Origin: Streptomyces chartreusis NRRL 3882 | GTDB lineage: Bacteria > Actinomycetota > Actinomycetes > Streptomycetales > Streptomycetaceae | Length of the DNA stretch: 64,000 nt | NCBI RefSeq assembly: GCF_900236475.1 | Contig: NZ_LT963352.1 | Location: 5,646,001 to 5,710,000, forward strand | Reading direction: 5' to 3' | In this document: in pieces, positions 7,243 through 15,604 of the stretch | How the letters are laid out: every line of letters begins with the position of its first letter | Numbering within the stretch: the first letter of the stretch is position 1 | Notes under the pieces: generated by a model | The model's database searches: none | The model's input: the letters and a program-made list of their open reading frames with translations, nothing else | Told to the model about the DNA's origin: nothing | Made by a program: the position numbers and the translations under genes

Positions 7243-7920
7243 ATGTCCGAACAGGACCGGATCAAGGGCCGCTCCCCGGGCACCGGCCGCCTGCTGGCCG
7301 GCGTGGCCTGGGTGGCGCTGCTGCTCGGGCTGTGGCTGTGGGGCCGCGAGGTGACCGACGTACGGCACGGCATTTCCGCTCCCACCACGGGTGACATGGC
7401 GGCGGCCGGACGGCCCCCGGACGTGAAACTGCCGCCCGAGCACCGCCCGTTGGGCGACGCACTGCCCCAGCGCGTCGACATCCCCGGGCTCGGGGTGCAG
7501 GCGCCCGTGGTCGCGCGGGGCCTGGACGCGCGCGGCGCGCTCGATCCGCCGCCGTACGACCAGCCGGGCGTGGTCGGCTGGTACGCGGGCGGTGTGGCAC
7601 CCGGGGCACCGGGGACCGCGCTGATGGTCGGTCACGTCGACACCGACACCCGGCCCGCCGTCTTCTACAAGGTCAGTGCCATGCGGCCGGGCCAGACGAT
7701 CCGGGTGTTCCGGGCCGACGCCAAGGTCGCCGAGTTCACCGTCGAGTCGGTCCAGGTCCTCACCCGCGACGGCTTCGACGCCCACCAGGCCTACGGGCCC
7801 CGCGAGTCGGGCCGTGCCGAGCTGCGGCTGGTCACCTGCGGCGGCAGCTTCGACCGTACGACCCGCAGCTACACGGCGAACGTGGTGGTGTCGGCGTACC
7901 TGACGGGAACCGGCCTCTAG
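7243..7920 (+). CDS. Class F sortase
   Basis: A 225-residue transpeptidase. A short cytoplasmic N-terminus and one membrane anchor (LLAGVAWVALLLGLWLWG) are followed by the sortase beta-barrel. The catalytic set is visible: His131 in MVGHVDT, Cys199 in LVTCGGSFD and Arg208 in RSYTANVVV. The LVTCGGSFD form is typical of actinobacterial class F sortases. It starts 2 bases after the upstream secreted repeat protein. Its substrates are unknown; the LAXTG protein upstream is the nearest candidate. Confidence 0.92.
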   Translation: MSEQDRIKGRSPGTGRLLAGVAWVALLLGLWLWGREVTDVRHGISAPTTGDMAAAGRPPDVKLPPEHRPLGDALPQRVDIPGLGVQAPVVARGLDARGALDPPPYDQPGVVGWYAGGVAPGAPGTALMVGHVDTDTRPAVFYKVSAMRPGQTIRVFRADAKVAEFTVESVQVLTRDGFDAHQAYGPRESGRAELRLVTCGGSFDRTTRSYTANVVVSAYLTGTGL

Positions 7921-8252
7921 ACGCCGGGCGCCCACCCAACCCGGTCGACGACCCGCTCCCCCTGAAGTCGCCGACCGGGCCGGTCCTCGACCGCGCGCGC
8001 ACGGGCTGCGGGAGTGACCCGGCGAGCTGCGCGGGAGGCCACGGGAGCCACGGTGGGTGAAACTCTGGCCGGAGGCCGGGCCCTGCTGAGAAGACTCTAG
8101 AACCAAAGGGCCGCCCGGGCCTAGAGGTTGAATAACGCCAAGTCCCGATACGGTGGCTCTGCGTCATCGGTGCAGGTGGCCTCGGCCTCGTGGGTGTCGA
8201 GGGACGTATGTCAGGATTGAGACTTGGAACGGTGCACCCAAGGGGGAGTTGG
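7921..8252. other. Intergenic region before GH6 gene
   Basis: There is no convincing gene in these 332 bases. A weak CTCTAG/CTAGAG inverted pair (8095-8100 and 8121-8126) and an AGGGGGAG ribosome site just before 8253 are the only structures noted. The promoter of the GH6 gene must lie here. No CebR or DasR box was found. Confidence 0.5.
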
Positions 8253-9287
8253 ATGTACGGCAGCAGGGGGGCAGGGGCGTCCGCCGGGAGGCGGATGTCC
8301 GCAGTGGTGCTGGGGGCGGCACTGCTGATCACGGGGTGTTCGTCCGACGGGGGGGACGGATCGGAGCCGGGCGCCGACGCGGGCGCCGGGATCACACAGC
8401 AGCCCAAGGACACCGCCCCGTTCTGGGTCAACCCGCAGGGCACGGCGGCTCAGCAGGTCGCCGCCCTGGAGAAGGCCGGCAAGAAGCAGGACGCGGAGCA
8501 CATCCGCAAGATCGCCGAGCAGCCGGTCGCCGAGTGGGTCGGCCCGGACGACCCCGAGGCGCAGACCCGGGGCTTCACCGAGGCCGCCGACAAGGCCGGC
8601 CGTACGGCACTGCTCGTCCTCTACAACATCCCGCACCGCGACTGCGGCCAGTACTCGCAGGGCGGCGCCGCCGACGGCAACGCCTACCGCGAGTGGCTCG
8701 ACGGCGTGGCGGCGGGCATCGGCGACCGCTCCGCCACGGTCATCCTCGAACCGGACGCGCTGCTGCACCTGGTGGACGGCTGCACCCCGGAACAGTTCCA
8801 CGAGGAGCGCTACGACCTCCTCAAGGGCGCGGTCACGAAGCTGAAGTCCCTGAAGAACACGAAGGTGTACCTGGACGCGGGCAACGCCGGCTGGCAGAAC
8901 CCCGACCAGATCTTCGAGCCGCTGAAGCGGGCCGGCATCGAGCAGGCCGACGGCTTCTCCGTCAACGTCTCCAACTTCTATTCCACCGACGACTCCATCG
9001 CCTACGGCAAGCAGCTCTCCGCCAAGGTCGGAGGCAAGCACTTCGTCATCGACACCAGCCGCAACGGCAAGGGCCCCTACACCCAGGGCAGCCCGGACGA
9101 ACGCTGGTGCAACCCGCCGGGCCGCGCGCTGGGCGAGACGCCGACGACCAAGACGGCGGACCCGCTGGTCGACGCGTACCTGTGGGTGAAGCGGCCGGGC
9201 GAGTCGGACGGCGAGTGCAAGGGCGGGCCGAAGGCGGGCCAGTGGTGGGCGGATTATGCGCTGAAGCTGGCGAAGGCGAGTTCCTAG
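8253..9287 (+). CDS. cslZ: GH6 family endoglucanase-like lipoprotein (CslZ-like)
   Basis: A 344-residue exported glycoside hydrolase family 6 protein. A lipoprotein signal ends at LITGC (Cys29), a linker follows, then the GH6 barrel with HRDCGQYSQGG (Asp130) and VILEPDAL, whose Asp168 is the likely proton donor. ATG at 8253 is chosen because AGGGGGAG lies directly upstream. In S. lividans a GH6 enzyme, CslZ, works with CslA and GlxA on the hyphal-tip glycan; the symbol is used because this gene lies near cslA-glxA. Here it is on the opposite strand and separated from glxA by a 4.2-kb gene. It overlaps the convergent neighbour by 4 bases. Confidence 0.85.
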   Translation: MYGSRGAGASAGRRMSAVVLGAALLITGCSSDGGDGSEPGADAGAGITQQPKDTAPFWVNPQGTAAQQVAALEKAGKKQDAEHIRKIAEQPVAEWVGPDDPEAQTRGFTEAADKAGRTALLVLYNIPHRDCGQYSQGGAADGNAYREWLDGVAAGIGDRSATVILEPDALLHLVDGCTPEQFHEERYDLLKGAVTKLKSLKNTKVYLDAGNAGWQNPDQIFEPLKRAGIEQADGFSVNVSNFYSTDDSIAYGKQLSAKVGGKHFVIDTSRNGKGPYTQGSPDERWCNPPGRALGETPTTKTADPLVDAYLWVKRPGESDGECKGGPKAGQWWADYALKLAKASS

Positions 9288-12200
9288 AAGCCGGGGCAGA
9301 CGTCCTCGACCTGGTCGGGGTCTACGGCCAGTTCCTTCTCCGCCTCGGTCAGCTCCCGTTGTGCCAGGGTGCACAGCCGGTCCATCCAGCGTTCGGGTTC
9401 GAGGGGGATCACCGGGGTGCGGGAGCCGTCGACGATCGTGAGCGACTTGCCGTCGGTGCTCGGGGAGAGGACCGAGCCGTAGCCCACGTGGTAGCGGTAG
9501 GTGTCCTGGCGCTCGCCGATGTCCCAGACGACTTGTTCACCGGCGGCGGTGGTCGTGTGGAGCAGGCGGTCGCCCAGGAAGCGGCCGAGGTAGTAGACGC
9601 CGCTGGTGGTGAGAGTCGGCAGGTCTCGCTTCTTCTCGACGTCCCACAGCTGTACTCGGCCGCCCGCGTACTGCACGGCGAGGATTCTGCCGTCGGGGGA
9701 AAGGGCCAGTGACCGGACCGACCGGTGCTCCTCCTCCCTATCGATCCACCTCTTGAACTCACCGGTGGTGAAGTCCCAGACGCCGATCTCGGCCACCGTC
9801 CGCACCACCGCCTGCGGTTTCCCCGGTATGGCGGTGGCGAAGGTGCCGGCCGCCTCGTTGGCGAGCTGGGCGCGGTCCTGGACGGGCGGCCGGAAGATCT
9901 CGCCGTCCGGTTTGCCCGTGTCGAGATTCCAGCGGGAGACGTAGGACAGTCCCGAGATGACGGCGTGGTCGTCGTCGGAGAAGCTCAGGTTGATCCAGGA
10001 CGGGACCAGCCCCGTGGTGGGGTCCGGGCCGGACGCCGTGATGCCGTCGGGTGCGGGCAGTTCGAGGACGTGCTCCTCTGTGAGGGCAGAGCCGTCGATG
10101 CGCCAGACCAGCACGGTGCGCTGGTCCTCGGCGATGGTCAGCATCCGCCGTCCGTCCGGGCTGAAGGCCGCGTACATACGGGCCAGCGGCCGGGACGGTC
10201 GCGCCGTCGCCAGGAGACGGTGGTCGGCCAGGTTCCACAACTGCAGTCCCGTGCCCTGGGAGTCGACGACCGCCATCCTGCCGCTCGGCCCGTCCGGTGT
10301 GCGGATGCGGTTGAGCAGGGCGTTGGTGTCGAAGGACGTGGGCGGCTTGACGCGTACGGTGACGATGCTGCCGCCGACTCCGACGACGGCGCGCAGGTCG
10401 TTGGGCGGGCCGGCCAGGGCGACCGGGGGAGCGAAACCACGGCCGGTGATGTTCTGGTCCTCCGGAGCGGCGGCGGGGGTGTCGAACGTGGCCGGCCAGC
10501 CCTTCTCCAGGTCGAGGACGAGGAACCGCATCCGGCCCAGGTCGGTGCCGATGCGCCCGGTGGGATTGATCAGGTAGCGGCCCGTCGCGTCGAGCCGGGG
10601 CGTGTAGAGCGGGCACAGCCCCTGGAAGCTGCTGTTGCTCCAGCTCTGGAAGCGCCGCGGGCTGGTGCCCAGCCGCCATGCTTCGAGTGCGCCCTGCTCG
10701 GTGCAGGTGACGAGGACGCGCCCGTTGCCGCTGACCGTCGCGGAGGCGGTTGCGCGCTCGTCCCATGGGCGGTGCAGCGAACCCCGGTCAAGGTCCCAGG
10801 AGACCAGCCGGCCCCGTACGTCGTCCGCTTCCGCTCCGGAGGGCACGATCCGCGCCACGACCGTGTCGTCCGTGGCGAACCAGGCCTGTGCCGCGTCCCA
10901 GCCGCGCGGCGGGACGAGGGTGCGGCCGGTGCGGCGGCCGTCGTCGGCGTTCCACACGAGCACGCCCTCGCGGGGGATCGCGGCGAGGATCCGCTTCCTG
11001 TCCCCGTCGAAGCGCAGGTCGTTGGGCGCGCGCGGGTTCTTCTTCACAGCCTCGCCCTCGCGCAGGGCGATGGTCCGGAACTTGTCGGAGTCGGAGGAAG
11101 TCGGTACGCCGAGGGAGATCAGACCCCAGTTGCTCGCCCGGGCCGCCCTCCGCCCGTCGGCCGATACGGCGATCCGCTCAGTATCCTGCCGTTTCGAGAA
11201 AAGGTGTGGTTTAGGCGTCTTCTTCCCTCGTAGGTCCAGCCGCACATAGTCACCGTTGCCCAGCACGGCATACACGAACGACCCGTCGTCCGTGAGCGCA
11301 ACGTCCTCGACGTCGTTACGCCCCTCCATCACCACCCGCTCCACGTCCTGCAACCGCAGATACTGCGCGAGCAGCGCCGAGCGGGCGTCCGGCCGGGCCT
11401 CGGCCCGATACGCCCCGACCGCATACAGCGAGGAGGCGGTCAAGGACGTCCCGTCCAGACTCGCGGCCTGCTGCGCCAACCGGTCCGAAGCCAACCGCCG
11501 CTGCTCCCTCAGCAGATTGAGATACAGCACGGACACCACCGTCGCGGCCACGACGGCCAGGACCGTGACCACCGCCCACAGCATCCGCAGGTACCGCTTC
11601 CGGCGCTCGGACCGCGCGGCCTCGCGTTCCTTACGGTCCCGCAGCCCGACACTCGCCCGGATGAACTCGCGGTCCTCCTCCGTCAGTTCGGCACACCGCT
11701 CGGCAAGCATTCGCTCCGCCACCGACAGTGCCGGATCCTCCAGCAACAGCCCGTCCGGCCGCCCTGCCCGCCACCACCGGGCCCGGTCGTAGCGCAGTTC
11801 GCCACGCCAGGTGAGGAACGTACGGTCGGTCTCCAGCTGCTTCGCGAGTGGCTGCCAGTGCTCGATGAGGGCCTCGTGGGCCAGCTCGACCGTCTCTCCG
11901 CGGTCGGGGTCCGCGCCCAGGACGAGGACCCGGGCCTCGGCGAGCTCGCGGGCGATGGCCCACTGCTCCTCACCCGCGTCGCGGCGGGCGAGCCGGGCGC
12001 GCAGGGCCGTGCCGCTGCCGGGCGGGACCTGGATCAGCGCGCGGAGCAGCCCGGCCGCGGCATCCGGCGCCGCGCCCCGCAACGCCCGCTTCCACGCGGA
12101 GGTCGCCCTGCTGCTCAGCACGCCGCCCAGGCCGCCGAGTTCGCGGTAGGTGTCGAGGCGGAGCCGGCCGCCGACCTGCCGGTCCCACAGGGTGGTCAGG

Positions 12201-13495
12201 ACGAAGCCGAGCAGGGGCAGGGCGCCGGGGCGGCCCGCCGCGTCCTCGATGAGCCGGTCGGCCAGTCCGCTGTCGTACTCCACGCCGGGGAAGGCCCGCA
12301 ACGGCAGCCGGACCACCTCGGTGAGCTGCTCGCGGGTCATCAGGCCCAGCTGGTGCGCGGGCGCCCCGCCGACCAGGCGAGACAGCTCCGGGTGGCGCAG
12401 GGCGGCGTCCTGGAAGTCGGTCCGCAGGGCCACCAGGACCGCCACTCCGGGGTGACGGCCGGCGTCGAGGAGGGCGTCCACCAGGGCGCGCAGCTCCTCC
12501 TCGGGGCGCAGCAGCAGCGCCTCGGCCTGGTCGACGGCCAGCACGAGTCCGCGAGACGACCGGTGGTCCCGCAGGGCCTGTCCGACCGAGGCGGCGTCCG
12601 GCAGGCCGCCTTCCGCGCGCAGGGTGACGACCTCCACGTCCCGCTCCTTCAGGCGGGGCAGCACGCCGGCCATGAGGAGGGAGGACTTGCCGGAGCCGGA
12701 GGGGCCGGTCAGGGTCACGCAGCCCTCGGGCGCTGATCCGTGCGGGCAGAGCAGGTCGACGACCGCGGTGACGTCCTCGTCCCGGCCGAAGAAGTGCGCG
12801 CTGTGCTCCTCGGTGTACGGGCGCAGGCCCGGGAAGGGGGAGGAGGGCGCGAGCAGTTCGGCCAGGTCCGGGAGTTCGTCGAGGATCGTGCGGGTCGGGA
12901 TGCAGAAGCTCTGGCCCCGGTGCGCCGGTGAGATCGAGGCGACGATGCCGACCACGGCACCGAGGTCCTCGTCCCACACGGCGGAGCCGCTGAAGCCGGG
13001 CTGGATGGGGTCCGACTGTCCGTCGAGCGGCGACATCTGGAGCCGGCCGGTGCCGGTCCGGCCGCGCAGCCGGGCGGTGTGCCAGCCGCCGCCGGTGTCG
13101 TCCCTCGGCAGTCCGAAAGCGATGGCTCTGTGGTCCCAGACGTCCCGGGGCGCCACCATCAGGACCGGCCGGGCCTCCCGCAGCGGGCGGGACAGGGACA
13201 GCACGGCGACGTCCCCGGTGCCGTTCGCGCGTACGGGCACCCAGTCGCGGACGACGGCGTCCGCCGGCTCGCCCTCGCGAAGGACCAGGCGGACACCGAG
13301 GGGGCCGTCGGGGCGCTCCTCCTGACGGGCCGGCCGCCCCGAGGCCTCCAGGACGACATGGGCGCAGGTCAGCACCAGAGTGGGCGCGATGAGCACCCCC
13401 AGGCCGCCGATGTGCCCGTCCGTGCCCGTGACCTGGACGGTCGCGGCGGCCAGGACCTCCTCGGCCACCGGGTCCGACGTGGTCGACTCGGTCAT
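9284..13495 (-). CDS. Trypsin-like protease / nSTAND NTPase / WD40 fusion protein
   Basis: A 1403-residue multidomain protein. A trypsin-like domain spans about 10-215 with His46 (TCAHVV), Asp95 (GDVAVL) and Ser169 (GFSGS). An nSTAND-type NTPase follows: PFPGLRPY entry motif and FFGRDEDV, Walker A GPSGSGKSS at 264-272, Walker B-like LVLAVDQAEALL. One membrane helix (LWAVVTVLAVVAATVVSVLY, about 650-675) separates this from a C-terminal WD40/beta-propeller region of about 700 residues. In other bacteria such architectures act as signalling or conflict switches in which the repeats sense, the NTPase oligomerises and the protease acts. The activity here is inferred. It sits between the GH6 gene and glxA. 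ATG at 13495 has GGGAG next to it. Confidence 0.9.
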   Translation of the reverse strand: MTESTTSDPVAEEVLAAATVQVTGTDGHIGGLGVLIAPTLVLTCAHVVLEASGRPARQEERPDGPLGVRLVLREGEPADAVVRDWVPVRANGTGDVAVLSLSRPLREARPVLMVAPRDVWDHRAIAFGLPRDDTGGGWHTARLRGRTGTGRLQMSPLDGQSDPIQPGFSGSAVWDEDLGAVVGIVASISPAHRGQSFCIPTRTILDELPDLAELLAPSSPFPGLRPYTEEHSAHFFGRDEDVTAVVDLLCPHGSAPEGCVTLTGPSGSGKSSLLMAGVLPRLKERDVEVVTLRAEGGLPDAASVGQALRDHRSSRGLVLAVDQAEALLLRPEEELRALVDALLDAGRHPGVAVLVALRTDFQDAALRHPELSRLVGGAPAHQLGLMTREQLTEVVRLPLRAFPGVEYDSGLADRLIEDAAGRPGALPLLGFVLTTLWDRQVGGRLRLDTYRELGGLGGVLSSRATSAWKRALRGAAPDAAAGLLRALIQVPPGSGTALRARLARRDAGEEQWAIARELAEARVLVLGADPDRGETVELAHEALIEHWQPLAKQLETDRTFLTWRGELRYDRARWWRAGRPDGLLLEDPALSVAERMLAERCAELTEEDREFIRASVGLRDRKEREAARSERRKRYLRMLWAVVTVLAVVAATVVSVLYLNLLREQRRLASDRLAQQAASLDGTSLTASSLYAVGAYRAEARPDARSALLAQYLRLQDVERVVMEGRNDVEDVALTDDGSFVYAVLGNGDYVRLDLRGKKTPKPHLFSKRQDTERIAVSADGRRAARASNWGLISLGVPTSSDSDKFRTIALREGEAVKKNPRAPNDLRFDGDRKRILAAIPREGVLVWNADDGRRTGRTLVPPRGWDAAQAWFATDDTVVARIVPSGAEADDVRGRLVSWDLDRGSLHRPWDERATASATVSGNGRVLVTCTEQGALEAWRLGTSPRRFQSWSNSSFQGLCPLYTPRLDATGRYLINPTGRIGTDLGRMRFLVLDLEKGWPATFDTPAAAPEDQNITGRGFAPPVALAGPPNDLRAVVGVGGSIVTVRVKPPTSFDTNALLNRIRTPDGPSGRMAVVDSQGTGLQLWNLADHRLLATARPSRPLARMYAAFSPDGRRMLTIAEDQRTVLVWRIDGSALTEEHVLELPAPDGITASGPDPTTGLVPSWINLSFSDDDHAVISGLSYVSRWNLDTGKPDGEIFRPPVQDRAQLANEAAGTFATAIPGKPQAVVRTVAEIGVWDFTTGEFKRWIDREEEHRSVRSLALSPDGRILAVQYAGGRVQLWDVEKKRDLPTLTTSGVYYLGRFLGDRLLHTTTAAGEQVVWDIGERQDTYRYHVGYGSVLSPSTDGKSLTIVDGSRTPVIPLEPERWMDRLCTLAQRELTEAEKELAVDPDQVEDVCPGF

Positions 13496-13614
13496 CTCCC
13501 GTTTCCCCCGCCACCGTTGACCACACGTTGCCGATCTCGTACCGAGAGCACACCAGAGCGCGTGCACACGTCAAGCACGTTTCCCGACAACGCCCTTCCG
13601 ACGGGGAAACGAAA

Positions 13615-13643
13615 GGGGCGCCCTCCACACCGGAGGGCGCCCC
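13615..13643. terminator. Strong hairpin terminator downstream of glxA
   Basis: A perfect 12-base stem, GGGGCGCCCTCC with GGAGGGCGCCCC, around a 5-base loop, 21 bases beyond the glxA stop. It is followed by CCAAAA on the plus strand and GTTTCC on the minus. It should end cslA-glxA transcription and isolate it from the protease/NTPase gene. Confidence 0.85.
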
Positions 13644-13663
13644 AAAAGCCGATCGGCCGACCG

Positions 13664-15604
13664 CTACGGCACCTTGACCCACTGCGCCTTGCTCGGCGTG
13701 CCTCGGTCGTCCGTCACGAACAGCATGTACCAGCCCGCCTGGACCAGGTTCCGGTTCTCCGGCACGGTCACCGTCAGCTTGTCGCCGGACGCCTTGAAGT
13801 CCAGCGCGATCGACCGCTGGTCGACGTCCGTGACGTGCGTGGCCGCGCTCGGGCGGATCAGCCGGACCTTCTTGACCTTGGCCGCGTCAGACGAGGTGAA
13901 CGTACCGGTCCCGCCACGCTCGATGGTCTGCGGCCCGCCCGACAGCGAGGGCTGGTCCCCGTCGCCGTAGAGGTACGGCGGCGTGTAGATCTCGATGCGC
14001 TGCTCGAACTCGCCCGGCTTGGTGTTGGCCTTGTCGCCGTACAGCGAGTCCGAGCCGAAGAACATCACACGGCCGTCGGGCAGCAGGATCGACCCGGAGT
14101 GGTAGTTGCGGCCCACCAGCGGGTCGGCGACCCGACGGAGCTCGTTCTTCTCCGTGTCGTAGAGCCGCGCCTCGAAGATGTTGGAGTCGCCGCGCCCCCG
14201 GTAGTCCTCCGAGCCGCCGGAGATCAGCACGCTGTCGTCCGGCAGGATCGAGGCGTTCGGGTAGCGCGTGCCCTTGTCCAGGGACGGGCCGTCCACGAAG
14301 CGCGGGTTGTCGGCCTTCAGGTCGACGATCCGGGTCTTCTCGCTGGACTCCTTGGACTCGCCGACGCCACCGCCGCCGATCACCATGTACTTCTCGTCCT
14401 GCGCGGGCGGCAGCAGCACCGTGCCCGACGTCTCCATCAGCGTGGGGTCGCTCAGGCCGGGGATCTTCGTGAACTTGTTGGTGTCCACGTCCCACACGCC
14501 AGGCTCACGGCCCACGTCGTCCGGCCCGTAGCCCGCGTTGGAACCCGAGTAGAAGACCTTGCCGTTCTGCATGAGGAACAGCGCCGGGTAGGTCGGGAAC
14601 TGCCGGACCTTGCCCGTGTAGCTCCACTTCTTGGTCTTCGGGTCGAAGACCTCGTTCTTGCCGGGGACGAGCTGGCCGATGTCGTCGAGGCCGGAGACGC
14701 TGAGGATCTTCCCGTCGCTCAGGGTGGTGAGCGTCGGGTACCAGCGGGCCTCCTTCATCGGGTCGACCTTGATGTACTTCTCGGCGACGGGATCGAACTC
14801 GAAGGCGTCCCGGATCCCCTGGAAGTCCTTCTTGTCGAGGGCGAGCTTCTGCGCGATGCCGTAGGTGTTCTTGGCGTCGGCGCCCTTCAGGCCGTGCACG
14901 CGGTAGTTGTCCTGCGTGCCCGTCTCGTACTTCTGGCCCCGCTTCTGCGCCTCGACGTAGATCCGGCCGAGACCGGGGTCGTTGCGCAGGAACTTGCCGG
15001 TCGCCTTGTCGAAGACCTTCTTCGCGCGGGGCACGAGCACCGGGTCCTTCGAGACGAAGGTCTTGCCGTTCTGCTTGCCCGTGAACCTGGTGCCCGCGGG
15101 CAGCGTGATCGGCTTGTCCGGGTTCTCGTTGTGGACGATCATCAGGCCGCCGGCCTTGGTGACGTCACCCTTGAGCTTCTCGTACCGCTTGGTGCCGCCC
15201 GCGATCAGCAGGTTGCCGTTGGCGAGCTGGGTGTGGCCGGTACAGAACAGGTCGGCGGGCGTCGGGACCTTCTTGATGGTGCCCTTGACCGGGTCCCAGA
15301 TGCGCGTGTCGAACTTCTTCGCGTCGAAGTTGTCCTGGTTGTTGCCCGACCCCGCGACGAGCAGCACCTTGCCGGTGCGCAGCAGCGCCGCGTGGATCGT
15401 GTTCTGCCGGTACTCCTCGGGAAACTCGATGATCTCCCACTTGCCGTTCGCGGCCTTGTACTCCGGCTTGTTGATTGTGTACTGGTGGTATTTCTCGGTG
15501 CTGAAGCGGTAGAGCCACGGCCCGTTCATCCCGGCCAGCGCGAGTACCACCGCCGTGCCGATCGCGAGTCGACGGGCCCGGCGGCGGCCTGCACGGTCGT
15601 TCAT
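13664..15604 (-). CDS. glxA: GlxA, galactose-oxidase-like copper radical oxidase
   Basis: A 646-residue mononuclear copper oxidase anchored by an N-terminal helix (LAIGTAVVLALAGMNGPWLY). The active-site residues are visible: Cys121 (FCTGH) and Tyr289 for the Tyr-Cys cofactor, the stacking Trp288 (RWYPTL), axial Tyr501 with His502 (NYHSGS), and a His near 590 (SAATHV). The Cys121/Trp288 numbering agrees with my memory of S. lividans GlxA. The C-terminal DUF1929-type beta domain is present. GlxA acts with CslA at hyphal tips on a beta-glycan and is needed for aerial development under some conditions. Its ATG overlaps the cslA stop as ATGA, so the pair is translationally coupled. Confidence 0.96.
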   Translation of the reverse strand: MNDRAGRRRARRLAIGTAVVLALAGMNGPWLYRFSTEKYHQYTINKPEYKAANGKWEIIEFPEEYRQNTIHAALLRTGKVLLVAGSGNNQDNFDAKKFDTRIWDPVKGTIKKVPTPADLFCTGHTQLANGNLLIAGGTKRYEKLKGDVTKAGGLMIVHNENPDKPITLPAGTRFTGKQNGKTFVSKDPVLVPRAKKVFDKATGKFLRNDPGLGRIYVEAQKRGQKYETGTQDNYRVHGLKGADAKNTYGIAQKLALDKKDFQGIRDAFEFDPVAEKYIKVDPMKEARWYPTLTTLSDGKILSVSGLDDIGQLVPGKNEVFDPKTKKWSYTGKVRQFPTYPALFLMQNGKVFYSGSNAGYGPDDVGREPGVWDVDTNKFTKIPGLSDPTLMETSGTVLLPPAQDEKYMVIGGGGVGESKESSEKTRIVDLKADNPRFVDGPSLDKGTRYPNASILPDDSVLISGGSEDYRGRGDSNIFEARLYDTEKNELRRVADPLVGRNYHSGSILLPDGRVMFFGSDSLYGDKANTKPGEFEQRIEIYTPPYLYGDGDQPSLSGGPQTIERGGTGTFTSSDAAKVKKVRLIRPSAATHVTDVDQRSIALDFKASGDKLTVTVPENRNLVQAGWYMLFVTDDRGTPSKAQWVKVP

